Shown: positions 35,416-46,100 of the stretch, one piece after another
Layout: the number at the start of each line of letters is the position of its first letter
Numbering within the stretch: position 1 is the first letter of the stretch
Assembly (NCBI GenBank): GCA_009760855.2
Contig: WPIO01000001.1
Location: 1,550,001-1,612,000 of the forward strand
Length of the DNA stretch: 62,000 bases
Source: Cristatella mucedo
Lineage: Eukaryota > Bryozoa > Phylactolaemata > Cristatellidae
Direction: 5' to 3'
Made by a program: the position numbers and the translations under genes
The notes under the pieces: model-generated
The model's database searches: none
The model's input: the letters and a program-made list of their open reading frames with translations, nothing else
Told to the model about the DNA's origin: nothing

Positions 35416-38400
35416 GTATGTCAATTGCGGTCACGTGATTGTCAGCCCGCGAACGAGATCTGTCATCGAATTCGCTCCTTGATGCCTAGAAAAAGGGCTG
35501 CATGCTGTCCCATTCAAGCTTCTGTGGCCTGCCAGCTAGAGATGGTGCTTAATTGACTGCAACATGTGCAAACCTGTGATCTGGCAGAGGAACCATTCAT
35601 TCTTCTTGCATATATACATTTCCCTGCTGAATAAGACAAGTGCCTGGGGTCTGCTGTTTAGTGATGCGATCTAGTTGTCAGATATTTGGCTTTCGCTTCA
35701 CTCCGTTCTTACTGTAGCCAAAATCAATTCACGCCATCTTTTTTAAAAAGTCGAGTCGCGATATAGTGGCTGCACTTTTAATTGCATCCACAAAAAAAGC
35801 CAGATTGCATAGTCATTCTTTAGCCCAGCCAGTTCCTCAAGCTGTCTGTTGACTCGCCGATAAGAGAAGTCTCTTGCTGAAGTGCTGGTAATTGACTATC
35901 AACTGTAACTATGCCATGTGATAAATCTCCTTCGCAGAGACCCATTTTATCATTAAATGGCCACTATTTAAGCTTCGGCTGCTGCACTTTGATTTTAGTC
36001 ACCCTTGACTTATATGAGACAGAAGACAGGCTGCAGATCTTAAGCCAACCCTTCTTGACGGCCTACTGCGATGCTGCATACACCTACTACAAAGAGCTTG
36101 CCCACCACCTGATTGCTGATAATGGTGTGCCTGCATATATGCGCTACGCAGATTCGAAGCTCAAGGAAGAAGAGGAGCGAGCTCGACTCTACCTCGTCAC
36201 AAAGGGCCACGATGTATCGGTGCACCAGGTTGGTTTTCTCAAGCTGGCATTACTTAAGCTCTGCCGGAGCTGCTTTAAGGTTTGACCGGCTGCTTCCTGG
36301 CTTGCTCTAAGCCAACCTGTGGCAGTGGATCCTCCGGCTCTCCGTGCGATGGGCAGAAAAAATAGCAGCAGCTTGAATGCACAGCCAGCGAGTGTGCTGC
36401 CACACAGCAAATGCTGCAGGGATCGTGATGACGGCTTATTGAGGGGAATTTTTCCTGTTACACGGCGTGAGACGTTGTACCAAGTGCCTAGCCCCTGGGG
36501 GTCTCGGCTATTGGGCAATGCAGTTGCTCTTTGGTCAGCCTCAGCTAGTGTTTGACTAATCCTTCAACCTATTTCATCGAAGTGGCAATAATAGTAGTTA
36601 TAATAATAATAATGCACGTGATAAAGCGCCCTCAGAGAACTCAGTCTCTTTCTAGTCGCTTTACGTTTGCTGCAAAGAGAAACGCGATTGAATGGTGAGT
36701 AATGTCATACTTAATAAACATCATGAATAACATCACATGACCCACTAAATGCTGTCCTAAATACCTGTGTTTTAAAGTTCTTTTAGATGTGGTCAAGTCA
36801 AGAGATGTTCTGACGCAAGTCGGGCATGAATTCCAAGCTTTGAAGCGTACGAACTAAATGAACAGTCTCCAGAGGATTTGAGGTTTTTACGAAGTATTTG
36901 TGGATTGTTGGATTCCGAAAAGCAGGTGGTACGATGCTTGGCCTTGTGGGGGAGTAGATCTGAGAGACAGGCTGGAGCCATAGAATGAAGGGACCTTAAA
37001 GTGAGCTACGAAACCTTGAAGTCGATCCGTTACTTGACTGGTATCCAGGGTAGATCGGCGAGAAGTGGTGTGATGTGCCAACTGCGACGGTCACGACAGA
37101 CAAGCCTAGCTGCCGAGTTTTGCACCACCTGTAATTGCCTGATTGCACATGCCGGTATGCCAGCAAGCAGTAAGTTACGGAATTCAACACGGGATGTCAC
37201 AAATGTGTGGACCAACGTAGACGTGGTATCCTTATTTAAACAAGCCCGAATTTTAGCAAAGTTATGTAGCTGAAAGTAGGCAGACTTGACTGTGGAGCTG
37301 ATATGGTCGTCTATCGAGAGGTCACTTAGGAGCATGACACCTAGATTTCGAGCTGATTCAACAGAGATATGCTGGCAGAGCCAAGTTGAGCCTTAGCCTT
37401 TCCTATTTCTGAATCACACTGGGTTTGCCCATAACTGGTAAGCTAGTTTTATCATCGTTTAGTTTTAGAAAATTTGCTGCCATCCGTATGCGGATGTCAT
37501 CAATACATGCACCAAGTGAGCTGAGAGATTTCGAGGTGCTCGAAGGCTGGGAGGGATCAAGCAAAGGTGCAACTGAGGGTTTTTCCGCATAGAAGTGAAA
37601 GCCTAGATTGTCCTTGGCAATCACATCGGCAAAAGGGATATTATAAACCATGAAAAGAACCGGACTGGAGTTTCCCTTTAGTGTTTAGCACAACTTTAGC
37701 CATTATTATCATTGTAGCTGTTGATGGTGCTTTTTCATATCATTTAACTATTTTGGCTATGCAAACACCTTATCACTGCGAGCGTGTACTTAGGCCTCCT
37801 CATTACAGAAGTCAAAACAATGATAATGCATACTACTGCCTCACCCAGTGAAAATCAATTCGTTATGTGTACTTTTAGGTTCTCAAGCGCTGCATTGATG
37901 CACTGCTCTCGGATTTTAAGGAGCCTATTCTATTGAACTTTGCACAGATGATGGCTGATAATGAAACTAAAAGTAAGTCTAATGCCATTCGTTATTCCTA
38001 CGTTATCACCTCCCTCATTGTTTCTGTGGTTCCTCCCTTGTAAATCCTCCCACTTTTTTGCAATCGTTCTAAATGCTCATTACATTTCTCGAAAGGTTCG
38101 CTTGAGAATGTAGCGGCTGTAGGACATTTTTTCAGCGCTGCATATATTACTACTAAATCTTTTTTCTTTCGCTATCGTTATTAGACATCCGGTTGATGTA
38201 CAGGCTCATGAAGCCTGTAGGTAAGTGTGCAGAGCAAATGGCTAACGACTTCCGGCAGCATATCCTGAAATTAGGATTGGGTTCGATGGTTAAGTCAGCA
38301 GCAGTTATGTCAGGAGTAAGTGATTTCAATTAAAATGCAATGTAGCTAAAGGCCCTCTCATGTTGGATTAGATCGCTAGAAAGGAATTTGGAAAAGCCGA

Positions 38401-41400
38401 TAAATATCCCACAAGCCTATGGGTCGGGATACGGGCTTCTATAGTGCAAAGCCATGAACTCAATAGGATTTATTTACCTCCAGATGTCTGAACGGTAAAA
38501 ACTGCGTGCTTTATGCTTGCATCCGCGTCTGGTCTGAAACACCTGCAATGTGCCGAAGGAGTTGTAATTACGTTCGCAGTTACCTTTCTTTACTGATTGA
38601 CTTGGGCTTATTCTGACTAATTTGGTCGTTTTCGCCTCTGGTCACCGCTCTAGTGCCATACTCCCGCATGCTTCCAATGTTGCCTTTGCTTCTGCGTGCT
38701 ACTTCTGTCGTCTTTGTCCTACGCCTGGTTGTCCTCCTACGCCTTGTCTTTCGCTTGCTTCCCCTGTCATGGGCTGATTTTCGCTTCCCCCTTCTCGTGC
38801 CCTTGGTATCTCTCTGCAGTCAAGGAAACGGCCGAACTCTTTGGCAAAAGAAACGGCTGCTAGCATATCTTTTTTCATACTTAAATCAATGTTGGTACTG
38901 ATTGCTGCCCGACCAGGTTCGAATTTGCAAAGAGCCTTTCGGGAAATCAACTCCGATCTTGATTCTATGTAAAGCATCCACACGCTCGTGGAGGTCGTAG
39001 CAGGGCGTGCGCTGGTCTCACATTGCACTCTTCAGAGCTCCGGCTTTCTCGCTGGAGTCGATAAGCATGCAAACTGTGATCCCAAACCTCGAACTGGAGT
39101 TGTATTTTCTTCACTTGCGCGTTCACCCCAAAGGTAGAGCCAGATTCCTTATAATCGGAGCACAACTATACGTGCAAGGAATGCGGTTCTGCTTTTACTG
39201 TCAGAAAAGATACGAACCTTGTTCTTTATGTGAAGATCGTATGCGAGCTCTGTTTTTAAGGATTGCGTGATGTACGAGCTGCACATTTTCAAGACAATAG
39301 AAACTGCCAACGACTGGGTTGTCAATGTTTTTAACAACGACTACGCGATGAAGGAGGCTATTAAAGAGGTAAGTTTCCATGCCAGCACGTTCGCTCTTTT
39401 TGCTCACACTCTCGACCGGAGATAGAAATAGTTCATACAGCATCCTGGCAATGAACACGATCTACTTGCAGGCTTGTGAGGCTCTTGTTGAAGACACGTC
39501 CATTTTTACACCGAATGCTGGACGAAGGAAGAATAGGTAAGCTCGTCACCAGCTCAGCTTCATTGAGTTGCTTTGATATAGCTGCCTGCCTGCTCAAGTC
39601 CCCTTCCTGTTGATGCTGTTTACTTCTGCTCGCTGTCGCACTCATGCTCTCGATCCGTCGCATGCTTCATTTCCAAGGGCGTGCGCGATACTACATGTGT
39701 ATACTTCACAGCCACCTAGGCTATAATTACTATAAACTTCGCCGCATTCTGATTTATGGCGATGAGTTAAGAAATGGGTTTAGCAATTCCATTGCAGTGG
39801 CTGATTGTATGACACGTGGTTCTTATTGTTTACATTATTTTTGCATGTCCAATCCAGCTCAAATTTACCACCCCAGCTGAGGGGACTTGAAATGCTTGCA
39901 CGCTACTGCGACATGCTTCTTAAGAAGAGCGTCAAGGGCACACGGCTCACCCGAACGAATGTCCAGCATCAAATTTTGAAACTGGTATGCTCTGCAACCG
40001 CTTGCACCTCTTGTAGCCGCTTGCAGGAGCATAAATTTGATTTAAACCTAGATTTTAAGCTGTTTTGCTGTCGCTTCCCTGGTAGAACGTCTTACTTGCC
40101 TTGAAGAAAAATGTCCTTAAACTTATGGCTCCGGCCACAATTACGGAGTTTATGAAGTTCTATAAGATGCGACGACTAAATTAAAACTAAACGACTAATT
40201 AAAGAGACGACTCCTCTGCGAACCTTCTCTAGACATTGACAGTGAGCGGAGTGTCCTCGTGAATCTTACGGTAAGCCTCGAAATGTGTAGGTTGAGCACG
40301 ACATCCGTGCAAGCAACCAGATCTCGCGCAACTCTTGATGTGCTGATGTAAGTCTTTGCTGTAGTTTTGCGTTACATTTTGCCTTCCTTGTTTTAGCTTG
40401 ACAATCCTTGACCCGCACTTTTTGAGCCCGCCTTTTTTCGCCAGTATCATCTTCCGTTCAACTCTTTCACTTTGCCTGTCGTTTTCTACCTTTGCTCGCC
40501 TCGCTTAAAATTTGGCAAAATTCTTTCTTCTCACGGGTCCTTGCCGTGTCGATGTATCCTTATGTGATTGGATTTCTCCAATTTTGTATTATTTTGCCCT
40601 ATTTAAACTGCTTGACCTGCATCATCATTCTCACCACGGTTCCCATGGTCGCACTTCTCGCTCGCTGGCTTTAAATCTACGGTGGAATATTTTCAGCAAT
40701 GTGACGTACCAAATCTAGCAATAATAGGCTCAATGACTGCAATGGTCCAGGATATAGAGGCTAGCATGCGCTTTACAGACGAGGTCCAGACACGCGTTTT
40801 TCGGGACAACTACATTGCTTTAAAAGGTGGGTCCTCCCAATTCAGCACATTGCATTTAGAAGCATCTTCGCTGTAACGGGCTTCATCGTTAACCGACTCG
40901 TCTCAAGCAGCATGATTATCCTTTGCGCCAGTTAAGTTCTCGGTTCAAGTGTGTACAGCCCTGTTTTGTCGATATCAATTGTAGATGTGAAAGTAAAAAT
41001 GATAAATCCGGTGCGGTTTGAACGGAAAGTCAAATGCCTATCCGTTTGTTTGCCACGAGAAGTTGAGGACTTCCTGAAGTACGCGAGGGAGCTCTATTTG
41101 TCTCAGCGCAAATATCGCTCATTTCAGTGGGACTATTCACTAAGTACCGCCTCGGCAAGGCCTCTGATTGAGCAGCACCGGCAGCAGTGCAGCAGCCGCT
41201 GCGTCTACATCTGCCCTAAGCGTTGCCAGCTGCTTTAGCTGCTAAAACATCAGCCGCATAAGCTACAGTCCCTTTGCAACCGGGCTGTTCACCCAGGCAG
41301 CGATTTAAGTGACCAGCTACTGTGAGCTGGCATGCATAGATATTATGCTCGATCCTTAAACCGGTTCCGGTCTGTCGACATAGATTAATTTTACGAGCGA

Positions 41401-42121
41401 TGCCGGTGAATTTGATCTCGAGGTGACTGCTTTCCAAGTGGCCGTCCTTCACGTCTGGAACGATCGGCCGGAAGATAAGATAACTTTAGCTAATCTGCAT
41501 CTGGCAACCAAGCTGCCCGTGAGCGAGCTTCGTCGGGTTCTTTGGGTGAGCGACGGTGACCATGTTCAGCGCCGAAGAGGGAGACTGGTGCTATACAGTC
41601 GGGTTGTCCTATGCATATGGCACGTGCCTAGCCATTCACCGAGGTTCAGCCTAACACTGCGATTCTTTCCCTTGTAGAGTCTGGTCGCTTTTCCGAAGCT
41701 GCCGAATCAAGTTATACACTATTTGCCGTCTGTGCAGTGTGCCGAGGAGTTTACTGAAGCTTCTGTTTTCTGGTTAAACCTTTCTTTTTATCTAACGTGA
41801 GCATGCCAAAGAACCGGCTAGTATTACGTGCATAATGAATGCCACATTATTTATTTGCATTGCATGTCAAAAAACCTCAATCTGAATCCGTTTGATTTGC
41901 ATGAGCTGCATTTGCACAGCACACACATCACCTCCAGGCTAAACTAAGAATGCAAGTACCTTGCTAATTTTCGTCGCCCATCAAAATGCAAATTCAGTAC
42001 TGGCCCACATGGGTTGCCATTTCATTTTTATTCTTTCTTAAATGTTGGCGATTTTAGGAGGAACGGCAAGCCAACGAAGAGGGGTAAAGTTAACCTCGTC
42101 GGACGGATGACACTCAAACAA
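35247..42121 (+). CDS. CUL5: Cullin-5-like gene, main copy (copy B), 13 recognised exons
   Basis: Cullins are scaffolds of cullin-RING ubiquitin ligases. CUL5 binds elongin-BC/SOCS-box receptors at its N-terminus and the RING protein RBX2 at its C-terminus. Exons: 35247-35415, 35999-36228, 37879-37972, 38185-38315, 39261-39368, 39472-39536, 39882-39984, 40086-40270, 40697-40826, 40985-about 41150, 41384-41545, 41678-41796, 42058-42121. Intron phases agree at every junction except the donor of the tenth exon. CUL5, rather than another cullin, is shown by LATKLPVSELRR and LWSLVAFPKL and by KRGKVNLVGRMTL, all CUL5-specific. Oddities are a 35-bp frame-breaking insertion in exon 8, strong divergence from human, and no neddylation/winged-helix exon or start exon found. 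It is either a decaying paralog or a fast-evolving gene. Confidence 0.85.
35999..36228 (+). CDS. CUL5: Cullin-5 (copy B) exon 2, cullin repeat
   Basis: It reads TLDLYETEDRLQILSQPFL, then YYKELAHHLIADNGVPAYMR and YADSKLKEEEERARLYL. Human CUL5 has EDKLQIYRDNFE ... YMKYADAKLKEEEKRALRYL here. Acceptor TTTTAG, donor CAG|GTTGGT, entry phase 1 and exit phase 0. This is the best conserved exon and the one duplicated at 30443-30668. Confidence 0.95.
36595..37680 (-). mobile_element. LINE family-2 copy inside a cullin intron (RT part to tail)
   Basis: From right to left it encodes ADVIAKDNLGFHFYAEKPSV (the YADD box changed to YAEK), IRMAANFLKLNDDKTSL, then HNFAKIRACLNKDTTSTLVH, LLAGIPACAIRQLQVVQNSA and LPHKAKHRTTCFSES. 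The 3' UTR and the conserved tail end at an ATT-type run near 36600. Stops and frameshifts show it is inactive. It lies wholly within the intron between cullin exons 2 and 3, antisense to the gene. It is the longest family-2 copy here. Confidence 0.88.
37879..37972 (+). CDS. CUL5: Cullin-5 (copy B) exon 3
   Basis: It reads VLKRCIDALLSDFKEPILLN then FAQMMADNETK. Human CUL5 has CCVNALVTSFKETILAECQG at this point. Acceptor TTTTAG, donor A|GTAAGT, exit phase 1. Confidence 0.92.
38185..38315 (+). CDS. CUL5: Cullin-5 (copy B) exon 4
   Basis: It reads IRLMYRLMKPVGKCAEQMAN then HILKLGLGSMVKSAAVMSG. It aligns with human HLMFSLMDKVPNGIEPML ... HIISAGLADMVAAAE. Donor GGA|GTAAGT, exit phase 0. Confidence 0.92.
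39261..39368 (+). CDS. CUL5: Cullin-5 (copy B) exon 5
   Basis: 36 codons, DCVMYELHIFKTIETANDWV then NVFNNDYAMKEAIKE, equivalent to human KYVEQLLTLFNRFSKLVKEA and FQDDPRFLTARDK. Donor GAG|GTAAGT; phase 0 at both ends. Confidence 0.85.
39472..39536 (+). CDS. CUL5: Cullin-5 (copy B) exon 6
   Basis: ACEALVEDTSIFTPNAGRRK matches human AYKAVVNDATIFKLE. Acceptor TTGCAG, donor AG|GTAAGC, exit phase 2. Confidence 0.85.
39882..39984 (+). CDS. CUL5: Cullin-5 (copy B) exon 7
   Basis: It reads GLEMLARYCDMLLKKSVKGT then RLTRTNVQHQILKL. The human block is PELLANYCDMLLRKTPLSKK. The acceptor at GCTGAG restores the phase left by exon 6. Donor GTATGC. Confidence 0.93.
40086..40270 (+). CDS. CUL5: Cullin-5 (copy B) exon 8, carrying a 35-bp frame-breaking insertion
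   Basis: The first part reads NVLLALKKNVLKLMAPATIT and EFMKFYKMRR; the last part reads LLCEPSLDIDSERSVLVNLT. Human CUL5 has EVLLVLKYVQNKDVFMRYHK and RRLILDISADSEIEENMVEW. Between them lies a 35-bp insert (within about 40171-40212) flanked by the 7-bp direct repeat gacgact. As written it causes a stop after MRRLN. Without it the exon is 150 bp and in phase with both neighbours. The insert has no GT-AG ends, so it is not an ordinary intron. Confidence 0.85.
40697..40826 (+). CDS. CUL5: Cullin-5 (copy B) exon 9
   Basis: QCDVPNLAIIGSMTAMVQDI then RVFRDNYIALK aligns with human EVGMPADYVNKLARMFQDIK. Acceptor TTTCAG, donor G|GTGGGT, exit phase 1. Confidence 0.88.
40985..41150 (+). CDS. CUL5: Cullin-5 (copy B) exon 10, 3' boundary unresolved
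   Basis: VKVKMINPVRFERKVKCLSV, then LPREVEDFLKYARELYLSQR, then FQWDYSLS. Human CUL5 has VNIKILNAGAWSRSSEKVFV then LPTELEDLIPEVEEFY here. No GT donor with the phase required by the next exon was found near 41150, so this junction may be damaged. Confidence 0.82.
41384..41545 (+). CDS. CUL5: Cullin-5 (copy B) exon 11, cullin homology domain
   Basis: INFTSDAGEFDLEVTAFQVA, VLHVWNDRPEDKITLANLHL, ATKLPVSELRRVLW. The human block GQYDLEVTTFQLAVLFAWNQ ... LATELPDAELRRTLW is nearly identical in pattern. This is the most diagnostic exon for CUL5. Donor TGG|GTGAGC, phase 0. Confidence 0.95.
41678..41796 (+). CDS. CUL5: Cullin-5 (copy B) exon 12
   Basis: SLVAFPKLPNQVIHYLPSVQ then EEFTEASVFWLNLSFYL. Human: SLVAFPKLKRQVLLYEPQVN and KDFTEGTLFSVNQEFSL. 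Acceptor CTTGTAG, donor AC|GTGAGC, exit phase 2. Confidence 0.95.
42058..42121 (+). CDS. CUL5: Cullin-5 (copy B) exon 13, last recognised
   Basis: RNGKPTKRGKVNLVGRMTLK corresponds to human NAKVQKRGKINLIGRLQLTT. The acceptor TTTTAG restores the phase from exon 12. Donor CAA|GTATAG. The following human segment (the neddylated winged-helix domain, about 100 residues) was not recognised downstream to 46 kb. Confidence 0.88.
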
Positions 42122-42129
42122 GTATAGGT

Positions 42130-42807
42130 ATAAAGAAGGAGAGCAATTAAGCGACCTCGGATTTATCACGAGCAGCTACCGACAGCCTCAGCTAGCATCA
42201 AGTCTCAGATACCACTTCATACCCACCGATGTGAGTCTTTAGCACAATAATCATTGAGATATTGCAATAAATTGTTTAATGCACAATAAGTGTGCTTTGT
42301 CATGCCTCCTCCGAGAGGATCTCACGCCGACTGCATGCCAGTAATCACGTTTCGGTTGATCGACAGCGGCTGCTTGACTAACCGATCTGCCTGGTGTTTA
42401 CACGCCAGCAGTGCTTTCCGCTCGTCGATAAACAGTGCGGTCAGCACTAGAATCAGTCGCTACAGCTTTTACATTAGTTAATGCCAGGCCTCAACTCGAT
42501 CTAAGGCAGATAGTCCGACTGCAGCACCGCCGCAGAAGCTCTTCGTTGATGTTCTTCTGTGCATAGTTCGTTTCTAATTCCCTTGAAAAGTAATATAAAA
42601 GTAAGAGCATCTCAACGTCTGGGCAGTATGCATTGTGGACTTTGGTATTAGGCTCTATAAGCTAGCCAAAGATAAACGCAACAAAGTCTTAACTTGAGGG
42701 CAGACGCAGACAGTCAGGATGAACAGCTTAGACCACTTATCCGACCGAAAGTCGACGTAATCTTAGCCAGCCAGTCGAATCTGTCAGCGATGATCACTCA
42801 ACTAAAT

Positions 42808-42863
<56 letters not shown>

Positions 42864-43965
42864 GAGAGAATCGGGTCTATGTCATTATACATTATTATTA
42901 TTATTATCTTTATTCTTATCATATAAGTTGGTCAGATTTTATATGTGCGTGTATATACACACCTAGATACATGCATACTGAAACTTAGATAAATAAAGGA
43001 TAAATGCGTACATACTTTCACTTAGATAATACCCTTGATACTCTGGTCAAATTGTTATCTTTCTGTACAGCATGGTCAATGAAAGCAACGGTCGAGGCTC
43101 ATATAATAATGAAATAATAAAGTGCTCGCCAAAATGACGACCACAGACCACCTCCTGGGCTCGCCAGTGCTGTTTCCTTGTTCGGGTTATGACCTAGTTC
43201 GACCTCAAGCTCGCTGATCAGGTTCAGTACGACGTTCACCATCTTACAGAATAGCTCATCCTTGCACTTGCAAGAATTTGTTCCAATTTTGTAAGGCTGC
43301 TGACCAATTCAAAAGAGAGGGGCAATGTCGCGAATGCTGTCCGTGCACTGTTCAATCACGCCTAGTTGGAGCTTGCATGAAACAAAAACATTAGTGAACT
43401 CGTTCACCAACACTGTATGCCTTGGGTATACACTATAATCCAATTCACATGGTGTTGGAAGAATGTAAGGGCAACGGATCCCGCCCACTAAGTATAAATC
43501 ATGAGTTAAAACTGCTCGTTCTAGCCCAGGAACTCATTTGATTTGTATTTTACTGCCGACGCAAATTGAACTTGGGCAAGGCCATCAACTCACGGTGGTC
43601 ATTATGGGTTCATCCATCGTGAATCCCTTAAAACCCTTGGCTGACGCCATTCCCAAAGTGTGAGCCTACCATCCAGTCGTCCTACTCGCCATTTTTTGAT
43701 TTTTTTAGTATGCTCTTTAATAGCTCTCCAGTTATTTCCGCACTTAATGCCAGTCTTAATAATGTAATCACCCACTCCCACCTAACAAATGATTTCCAGA
43801 AGATCTGAGAGCTAGATCGTAGCCTGACATTGCGACTGGCGCCTTAGTTCAAACCAACTGAGAAAAAAGGCCTTGGATTATGTCAAGCAGCGACAGTTGC
43901 TTCTTTGCAGACTAGGCGGAAAATGCTATCCGCCCCGAGTTGGTCACTAGAGGTATCACCCCAGC
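42130..43965. other. Downstream of the last recognised cullin exon; no gene recognised
   Basis: I searched for the CUL5 C-terminal pattern IxxIMKxRK and a terminal YMA in plus-strand readings and did not find it. A (TA)n-(GA)n microsatellite is at 42809-42868 and a short ATT run is near 42891-42907. Confidence 0.4.
42805..42868. repeat. (AT)n-(GA)n microsatellite
   Basis: About 20 bp of AT dinucleotides is followed directly by about 40 bp of GA dinucleotides. Confidence 0.9.
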
Positions 43966-43971
43966 ACTTGT

Positions 43972-44185
43972 GTGCTACGAAACCTACACTTTTATATTTA
44001 TATTTTTGTGTGCAGTGGTACATATATCAGAACAAATATGGCTGTCGCTGAAACGGAGCGGCAGGCTTCCCTGTGAATAGCAAGAATTATTAATACATGG
44101 CAAGATAATCGCTTGAACTATTCCTTAGGCGAGCTGCACTGCCATTGGCTGGATTTCTCAAATATTTTTGAAGCGATCAGCAGAT
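43972..44185 (+). repeat. 210-bp direct repeat, unit 1
   Basis: It begins 'gtgctacgaaacctacactt', continues through 'aggcttccctgtgaatagca' and ends near 'aatatttttgaagcg'. It is paired with 44530-44740. It has no coding frame and no SINE or LINE hallmark. Confidence 0.85.
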
Positions 44186-44529
44186 TGCTAGTCATTTTTT
44201 GTACCTTGAGATGGATGCTCTCTAGATAGCGAGGATGTGTCTTGATGTTAATGGTCTAGCGTTATTTTGCCCTTTGAATGTCCACTTGTGAGTGAGTATA
44301 TGAATCGCAAGGGGCGTGATTTGCCTCTAACTCTAGCTCACGGCCTGATCTTTCGATGTGACTTAGAGGTTTTCCTAAAAATTGAGTAGGTTAGAAAGCA
44401 AGACCCTTCTCTCACCGACTGAATTGAGGCCCTGATTAAGCAAGCGACTAGTGCCATTGGATGGAAATATGTCGTTGCAGTTTTTATGGATGTGTTCCAA
44501 GTCGCAGGGCACTTACGACAATAGTTTTG

Positions 44530-44740
44530 TGCTACGAAACCTACAGAATTTTATATTTTTGTGCGCAGCAGTACATAGTGCAATGCAGCACGAATATGGT
44601 TGTCGCTAAAATGGGGTGTCAGGCTTCCCTGTGAATAGCAAGAGTTATAAATTCAGGGCAAAGTACTGGCTTGAACTAGCAGATAGGCGGGATGCACTTC
44701 CGATGGCTGAATTTTGCAAATATTTTTGAAGCGGTAAGCT
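44530..44740 (+). repeat. 210-bp direct repeat, unit 2
   Basis: Same order as unit 1 (gtgctacgaaacctacag, aggcttccctgtgaatagca, aaatatttttgaagcg) with many substitutions and a few small indels. The start-to-start distance is about 558 bp. Confidence 0.85.
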
Positions 44741-45299
44741 TATTTCTCGGCGCTTCCAATAACTGGCATCCCCGCTAGCCTATTGGATAGCACACTCCTG
44801 TTTCCATATAGGCTATGGGATTTGGTAGGGAGTGGTGCTGTTTATGGCGGCCTAACTTGAATTTGTAATGCTTCTTGGAATTATTGGCTGCTCAAAAGTC
44901 TTTACATTTGGCGATTTATTTACCTGCACTTTCAAGCTTGCATTTGATTCAGGGTCGTAAAAAATAATTGCTAATTTTCTGTCGTTTCTTTTTGGTCTAA
45001 TTTACTCGAGCAAATAATTGAACGCAGCTTAGAAGCATATGGAACTCAATGATTAGAAATAAACGCGACTAAATTTAAGTAGGGGTCACGGCTTAACCAC
45101 TCTACTGAATCCACTTTTCTCCTGTTGATCGTTCACATAATTACAGCTTCACTGCTGGAAATTTCACTACTTTTTGATCGCGATATATTGCTTGAACGAT
45201 TCCAAAAGGGTGGGTTTGGCAAACTGAGTGGCGCAGCTCGATTCAAACTTAGCCGATTTGGCTGCATCCATTCGTGTGTGCATCCGATCGTGTCTCATC

Positions 45300-46100
45300 T
45301 TGCAGATCAGACACCTGTGGAATTCCGAAATGCCATTGTGCTCTGCCCCTCAGTATCCGGTCGGAATTCAAAAGTCCTTTCAATGACAGTCCAAATTGGT
45401 AGGTCCTATCGAGAAAACAGCTTCCATAGCTCGTCATTAAGTTTTCTTATCGGCCTAAGACTAAGGACTACGTGATGGGGGCTTGCTTGAGATCCGACTT
45501 GCTGCCTGACTCTGTCTAGGCTGGACGATGCATCTCCGTTTTGGCTGGCAAGCGGGAAACCGCCTCTGCATCAAGTGGTGATTATGGCTTGCCAGCAAGG
45601 CTAGTCTACACGTCACAAAAGTTAGGCACATGTGACCTATGCAGATTCGGCTGAAGTGGCTCCCGTTCGATCGATGATTCGGAGTGAAATTCTAACGACG
45701 ACCAAAATGCCTTCCATGCCTCAGTTCCTTTATTCACAGCTAAACTGCTGCAACAGTATCACTGCCCTTCTGTCCTTAATTCCTCTGCATACTTTATGTT
45801 AGTATATTAGTATATCAGTATGTTAGTATATTAATATATTATATTACGTAATCCAAATGTCTATCTTTGACAAAACCTTTCCATCTGCAGATTTTATACT
45901 TTGGAACTGGCTGCCACAATATTAGCTCCAAGACATTTTATTCTGCCCACTGTGTTCCACTCTTTCCGTTGATAGCAAGCTTCTGCTTCTATTATACTCA
46001 CATCATCGAGGGCCGTCCCGAGTCAGCTCATCACTCAGATCCTCACTTTCCCCGTGTCGCTTCCGATAAAATCTGTTTACTGCAGAGTGCGTTACGACAG
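45300..46100 (+). mobile_element. Strongly decayed LINE family-1 copy
   Basis: Scattered but ordered matches: 'cctatcgagaaaacagcttc' (compare the family motif around 28462), 'gctgaagtggctcccgttcg' (the LHWLPV site) and 'ctttggaactggctgccaca' (the LWNxLPQ site). No frame survives. Confidence 0.45.
45795..45850. repeat. Short tandem array of a TTAGTATA-type unit
   Basis: About five imperfect copies of a 9-10 bp unit (tatgttagta / tattagtata). Confidence 0.75.

Noticed and set aside
40171-40212. Ordinary spliceosomal intron for the 35-bp cullin insert
   Set aside because: No placement allowed by the 7-bp repeats gives GT-AG or GC-AG ends, and 35 bp is below the usual minimum.
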